A stretch of 7,463 nt of DNA from Clostridia bacterium. Its GTDB lineage: Bacteria > Bacillota > Clostridia > Christensenellales > Borkfalkiaceae. The notes beneath the pieces were generated by a model that searched no databases, was not told the origin of the DNA, and saw nothing but the letters and a program-made list of their open reading frames with translations. The position numbers were made by a program, and so were the translations under genes. Position 1 is the stretch's first letter; every line of letters begins with the position of its first letter. Shown piece after piece: positions 5,808 through 7,463 of this stretch. The stretch covers positions 1-7,463 of the forward strand of contig JAIDIR010000333.1 in NCBI GenBank assembly GCA_029052615.1. Reading direction: 5' to 3'.

Positions 5808-7145
5808 ATGGAAGAAGAGAACGGCTTATCTTTTATGGATATTCTTAAAGTCATCTTTAAGAGAATTTGGTGGGTGCTCGGCGCAACGGCGGCGTGCCTT
5901 TTAATCGTCGTGCTTATAGCCCAGCTGTGGTACAACAAGCGCGAACAGTACTTTTCGGTTAATTACGAAATAGTTTATCCCGACAGCTCAAACGGCAAAT
6001 ATCCCGACGGAAGCGACCTTCTGGCTTCGGATGCGATTTCGCTTGCCACGCTCACGTCCATTAAGGACGGCGCTTATTCTGCGGAGGATCCCGACGAGTT
6101 CAAGAATATCGACGTTGAAAAGATGCTCTCCGAGGACGATATATCAATCTCCGAAAACGTTGCGCAGACCGCGGGCGGCTCAATTAAGAGGACGTACACG
6201 CTCACCGTTTCGGCTAAATATTTTTCAAGCGACGCTCAGGCGGTAACCTTTATCCGCACGGTTGCCGCATACCCCGTAAAGCGCGTTAACTCGATTATCG
6301 ACACCAAGGAATACGGACTGTATTTCTCGGTATACGAGGCGGCAAAGTCCTACGATGCAAAGATAGAGGCGCTCGCTTCGCAGAAGACCTATCTCGAAAA
6401 CGAGTATGACAAGCTTAAAAATTACGGCAGCACGGTGGAAGTCAATCTTGCTTCCCTGCACAATATTTTCACTACCGAACAGCGTCAGGCGCTTACGGAC
6501 AGCATAACCGCCAACTATTACGTTTTCGATACGGAAGGCTATAAGGTCAACGCGGAAACGCGCAAGGTTGCGCTTGACAAGCAGATTGCAGATAACGTAA
6601 AGATAATCGAGGCGGAGGAGGCAAAGCGCGGCGACAGCAATCCCAACGAGGCTAACACCAACCCCTACGACCAGATTATTGCGGAGCTTACGCGCACGAA
6701 TGCGGAATTAGCTAACGAAAGCAAAACTATCGAAAAGACGATTGAGGCAATCGAAAGTTACACGAAGGACGACACGGCCGAATACAAGGCAAAGCAGGCG
6801 TTCGACGCGCAGCTTGAAAAATACCGCAGCGACCTTGCAACCGCAACCGAGGCGCTCAAAGCGGTAAGCAAGAATATATACGGCGGAAATTCGCGCATAA
6901 TCTTCTCCAACAACAGGATAAAGAGACAGGGCGGATTGGGCGCAATTATCTCGGCATTGCTCGGCGCGGTTATCGGACTGCTCGTTTCGGCTGTAGTCGT
7001 ATGCATTATCGATTTGCCCAAGTACAAGAAGCAGAAGCTTGCAAAGGCAGGCGCGGCGGAAGTGGAAGCGGAGGTTGAGCCCGAACCCGAAACGGCGGAA
7101 GCGGCTGAACCTCAGGCAACCGAAGATAAGAGCAAAAACGACTGA
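5808..7145 (+). CDS. Wzz/CapA-type polysaccharide co-polymerase (chain-length determinant)
   Basis: This 445-residue protein has classic co-polymerase topology. A short cytoplasmic N-terminus ending in a Wzz-like start (LSFMDILKVIFKRIWWVLG) leads into membrane helix 1 (about 21-41). A long extracytoplasmic domain follows, with predicted helical or coiled-coil segments around 195-350, then membrane helix 2 (about 376-403). Such proteins oligomerise around the polymerase and set glycan length. The proline-rich motif usual before helix 2 in Wzz is not evident; the segment reads RQGGLGAI. The 42-residue cytoplasmic tail is rich in Ala, Glu and Pro. It has no Walker motifs or tyrosine cluster, so it is not a BY-kinase fusion. 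A strong RBS, GGAGG at 5798-5802, lies 5 nt before the ATG. It is second in the operon after the Wzy-like gene, with a terminator following. Confidence 0.82.
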   Translation: MEEENGLSFMDILKVIFKRIWWVLGATAACLLIVVLIAQLWYNKREQYFSVNYEIVYPDSSNGKYPDGSDLLASDAISLATLTSIKDGAYSAEDPDEFKNIDVEKMLSEDDISISENVAQTAGGSIKRTYTLTVSAKYFSSDAQAVTFIRTVAAYPVKRVNSIIDTKEYGLYFSVYEAAKSYDAKIEALASQKTYLENEYDKLKNYGSTVEVNLASLHNIFTTEQRQALTDSITANYYVFDTEGYKVNAETRKVALDKQIADNVKIIEAEEAKRGDSNPNEANTNPYDQIIAELTRTNAELANESKTIEKTIEAIESYTKDDTAEYKAKQAFDAQLEKYRSDLATATEALKAVSKNIYGGNSRIIFSNNRIKRQGGLGAIISALLGAVIGLLVSAVVVCIIDLPKYKKQKLAKAGAAEVEAEVEPEPETAEAAEPQATEDKSKND

Positions 7146-7170
7146 ACGTGACAAAATAAAACAAAAAAGA

Positions 7171-7197
7171 GCATCCGCGTTTGCGGGTGCTTCTTGT
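7171..7197 (+). terminator. Rho-independent terminator of the polysaccharide operon
   Basis: GCATCCGC (7171-7178) pairs with GCGGGTGC (7183-7190), one G-T wobble, around GTTT. It is followed by TTCTTGT and preceded by an A-rich run from 7151. It lies 25 nt after the stop codon of the Wzz-like gene and separates it from the next gene. Confidence 0.75.
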
Positions 7198-7225
7198 ATG
7201 CGGAAAAATTCCTGCGGGAAATGGC

Positions 7226-7254
7226 TTGCAATACGCGCGGCAATATATTAAAAT
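7226..7254 (+). promoter_or_regulatory. Promoter of the 3'-most gene
   Basis: TTGCAA at 7226-7231 (four of six consensus positions) and TAAAAT at 7249-7254 are spaced 17 bp apart. Transcription would start near 7261, leaving a short leader containing the RBS GAGGAAG at 7264-7270. Confidence 0.55.
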
Positions 7255-7272
7255 AAAGACTGTGAGGAAGCA

Positions 7273-7463
7273 ATGAAGAAATTCGCATTGACACCGAAAA
7301 ATATAATTTTCGCCGTATTCGTTGCGGTCGAAATTATCATATATATAATTTTCAACGTGCTTGCGGCAATTCATCCGGGCGACCCCGTTTATATAAAATA
7401 CGCGGGCATAGTGCTTTGCCTGGTCGTGTCCGCCGTAATGATCTGGTTTTACAGGGACAGGGA
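7273..7463 (+). CDS. Partial membrane protein, probably YhhN/lysoplasmalogenase family
   Basis: This open frame starts at ATG 7273, two bases after the RBS GAGGAAG, and runs past the window edge, giving 63 residues. Two hydrophobic segments are visible, at about residues 9-33 and 41-59. The second contains IKYAGIVLCLVV, which resembles the KYxSIVLCF segment I associate with Clostridial members of the YhhN (TMEM86-like) lysoplasmalogenase family. Those are multi-helix membrane enzymes that cleave the vinyl-ether bond of lysoplasmalogens. The match covers only the N-terminus, so the family call is tentative. It has its own promoter and is separated from the polysaccharide operon by a terminator. 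Confidence 0.5.
   Translation, partial: MKKFALTPKNIIFAVFVAVEIIIYIIFNVLAAIHPGDPVYIKYAGIVLCLVVSAVMIWFYRDR

Overview
The window looks like chromosomal DNA from a Gram-positive-type bacterium, most likely an uncultured Clostridia-like Bacillota. The evidence is GGAGG-type ribosome binding sites, sigma-A-like promoters (TTGACN, 17-18 bp, TANAAT), tRNA genes with encoded CCA ends, and mixed GC content. This placement is inference from style and protein families; no rRNA or taxonomic marker is present.

Layout: (1) 33-1814 holds a promoter and a complete Na+/phosphate cotransporter-like gene with a C-terminal PhoU-like domain. (2) 1854-2265 is a tRNA operon with its own promoter, in the order initiator tRNA-fMet, elongator tRNA-Met, tRNA-Glu(TTC). 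A strong GC-rich hairpin follows it. Both Met tRNAs have an irregular T-stem. (3) 2206-2430 is a densely folded non-coding stretch. It carries a nearly perfect inverted copy of the 3' end of tRNA-Glu plus a short direct copy, and forms a predicted three-way junction. (4) 2430-3745 is visibly AT-richer, with different codon use. It encodes a TetR-family repressor with a palindromic operator in its own promoter, and a six-helix membrane protein interrupted by a one-base frameshift. This block lies between tRNA-Glu (+) and tRNA-Leu(TAG) (-), whose 3' ends both point into it, so it looks like an acquired cassette. (5) 3808-3941 is tRNA-Leu on the minus strand with a very good promoter. (6) 3972-4250 is a small gene whose extended -10 promoter places transcription start on or next to the ATG, a predicted leaderless mRNA. 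(7) 4272-7197 is a self-contained two-gene operon: promoter, Wzy/WaaL-type polysaccharide polymerase or ligase, Wzz-like chain-length protein, terminator. (8) 7226-7463 is a promoter and the start of a membrane protein resembling the YhhN/lysoplasmalogenase family, cut by the window edge.

Functionally, the window combines phosphate transport, translation initiation and elongation tRNAs, a small self-regulated membrane cassette, and the polymerisation and length-control steps of a surface polysaccharide. I see no single obviously new defence or mobile system. The least explained structure is the folded element over and after the tRNA-Glu 3' end.
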